5,709 nucleotides of DNA from Deltaproteobacteria bacterium (lineage in GTDB: Bacteria; Desulfobacterota; SM23-61), in contig JAPLIW010000819.1 in NCBI GenBank assembly GCA_026388915.1, forward strand, positions 1 through 5,709. Reading direction: 5' to 3'. This document shows, in pieces, positions 5,552 through 5,709 of the stretch. The position numbers and the translations under genes were made by a program. The notes under the pieces were generated by a model. That model was not told where the DNA came from and did no database searches. It saw only the letters and a list, made by a program, of their open reading frames with translations. Position 1 is the stretch's first letter, and every line of letters begins with the position of its first letter.

Positions 5552-5709
5552 GCATAGTTGATGGGAATAGTAGCAAATGTCGAAAGTTTAAAATGTGTGT
5601 TACCGCCGGCGACACTATCCCCCCCTATCACCGATTTGGGTTTCCCCATCATGAACGAAAAATGGGATGGAGGGCATAAAAGTACGGAGAAGCTATCCAG
5701 GAGACAGAA
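5552..5709. other. Unresolved tail after the deacetylase-like gene, possible start of a next gene
   Basis: ATG 5561 opens a frame that runs 49 codons to the window end without a stop (MGIVANVESLKCVLPP..., later TDLGFPIMNEKWDGGHK). It has only a weak AGG (5550-5552) as ribosome binding site and no recognised motif. A second plus frame and a minus-strand frame are also open over much of the same DNA, so the open frame alone is weak evidence. The near-palindrome GTGTTACCGCCGGCGACAC (5597-5615) could form a short stem but lacks a T-run, and a C-run follows at about 5620. No identity is assigned. Confidence 0.25.

Overview
The window is a rearranged, accessory-type stretch of bacterial chromosome. 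It holds one apparently complete IS21-family insertion sequence (443-3017, about 2.6 kb) sitting between two unrelated broken genes, followed by one intact envelope/exopolysaccharide-type gene. No rRNA, tRNA, CRISPR array or replication origin was seen. The host cannot be fixed from the sequence. The mix of a REP-associated (Y1/HUH) transposase tail, an AsnB-type amidotransferase and a membrane-anchored deacetylase-like protein is common in exopolysaccharide islands of Desulfobacterota-like and related Gram-negative bacteria, but this is an impression only. By eye the IS is more GC-rich than the DNA on its right, as expected for an acquired element.

Layout. 1-90: AT-rich, no gene. 91-442: C-terminal remnant of a Y1 transposase, cut off by the IS. 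443-3017: IS21-family element with two terminal repeats at each end, a structured istA leader, istA (DDE transposase), istB (AAA+ helper, ATGA overlap with istA), and a chain of three hairpins at the 3' end of istB. 3018-4357: asnB-type asparagine synthase pseudogene that has lost its whole N-terminal glutaminase domain and carries five single-base frameshifts. 4388-5551: intact 387-residue membrane-anchored protein of the glycoside hydrolase/deacetylase-barrel type. 5552-5709: unresolved tail.

Reading of the history. The left flank of the IS is a truncated transposase gene and the right flank is the middle of asnB. The flanks carry no target-site duplication, so this is not a simple insertion. 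An IS-adjacent deletion or recombination between two IS copies would remove the 5' part of asnB and the 3' part of the Y1 gene and leave exactly this junction. asnB then decayed by small indels, while istA, istB and the downstream deacetylase-like gene stayed open. The deacetylase-like gene was probably co-transcribed with asnB in a surface-polysaccharide cluster and may now rely on a weak promoter-like sequence at the end of the pseudogene.

I found no convincing new biological system. The observations most worth checking are the chimeric IS junction, the frameshift cluster confined to asnB, the hairpin chain at the istB 3' end (one hairpin looks like a terminator against incoming antisense transcription), and the leader hairpin that overlaps the istA ribosome binding site.
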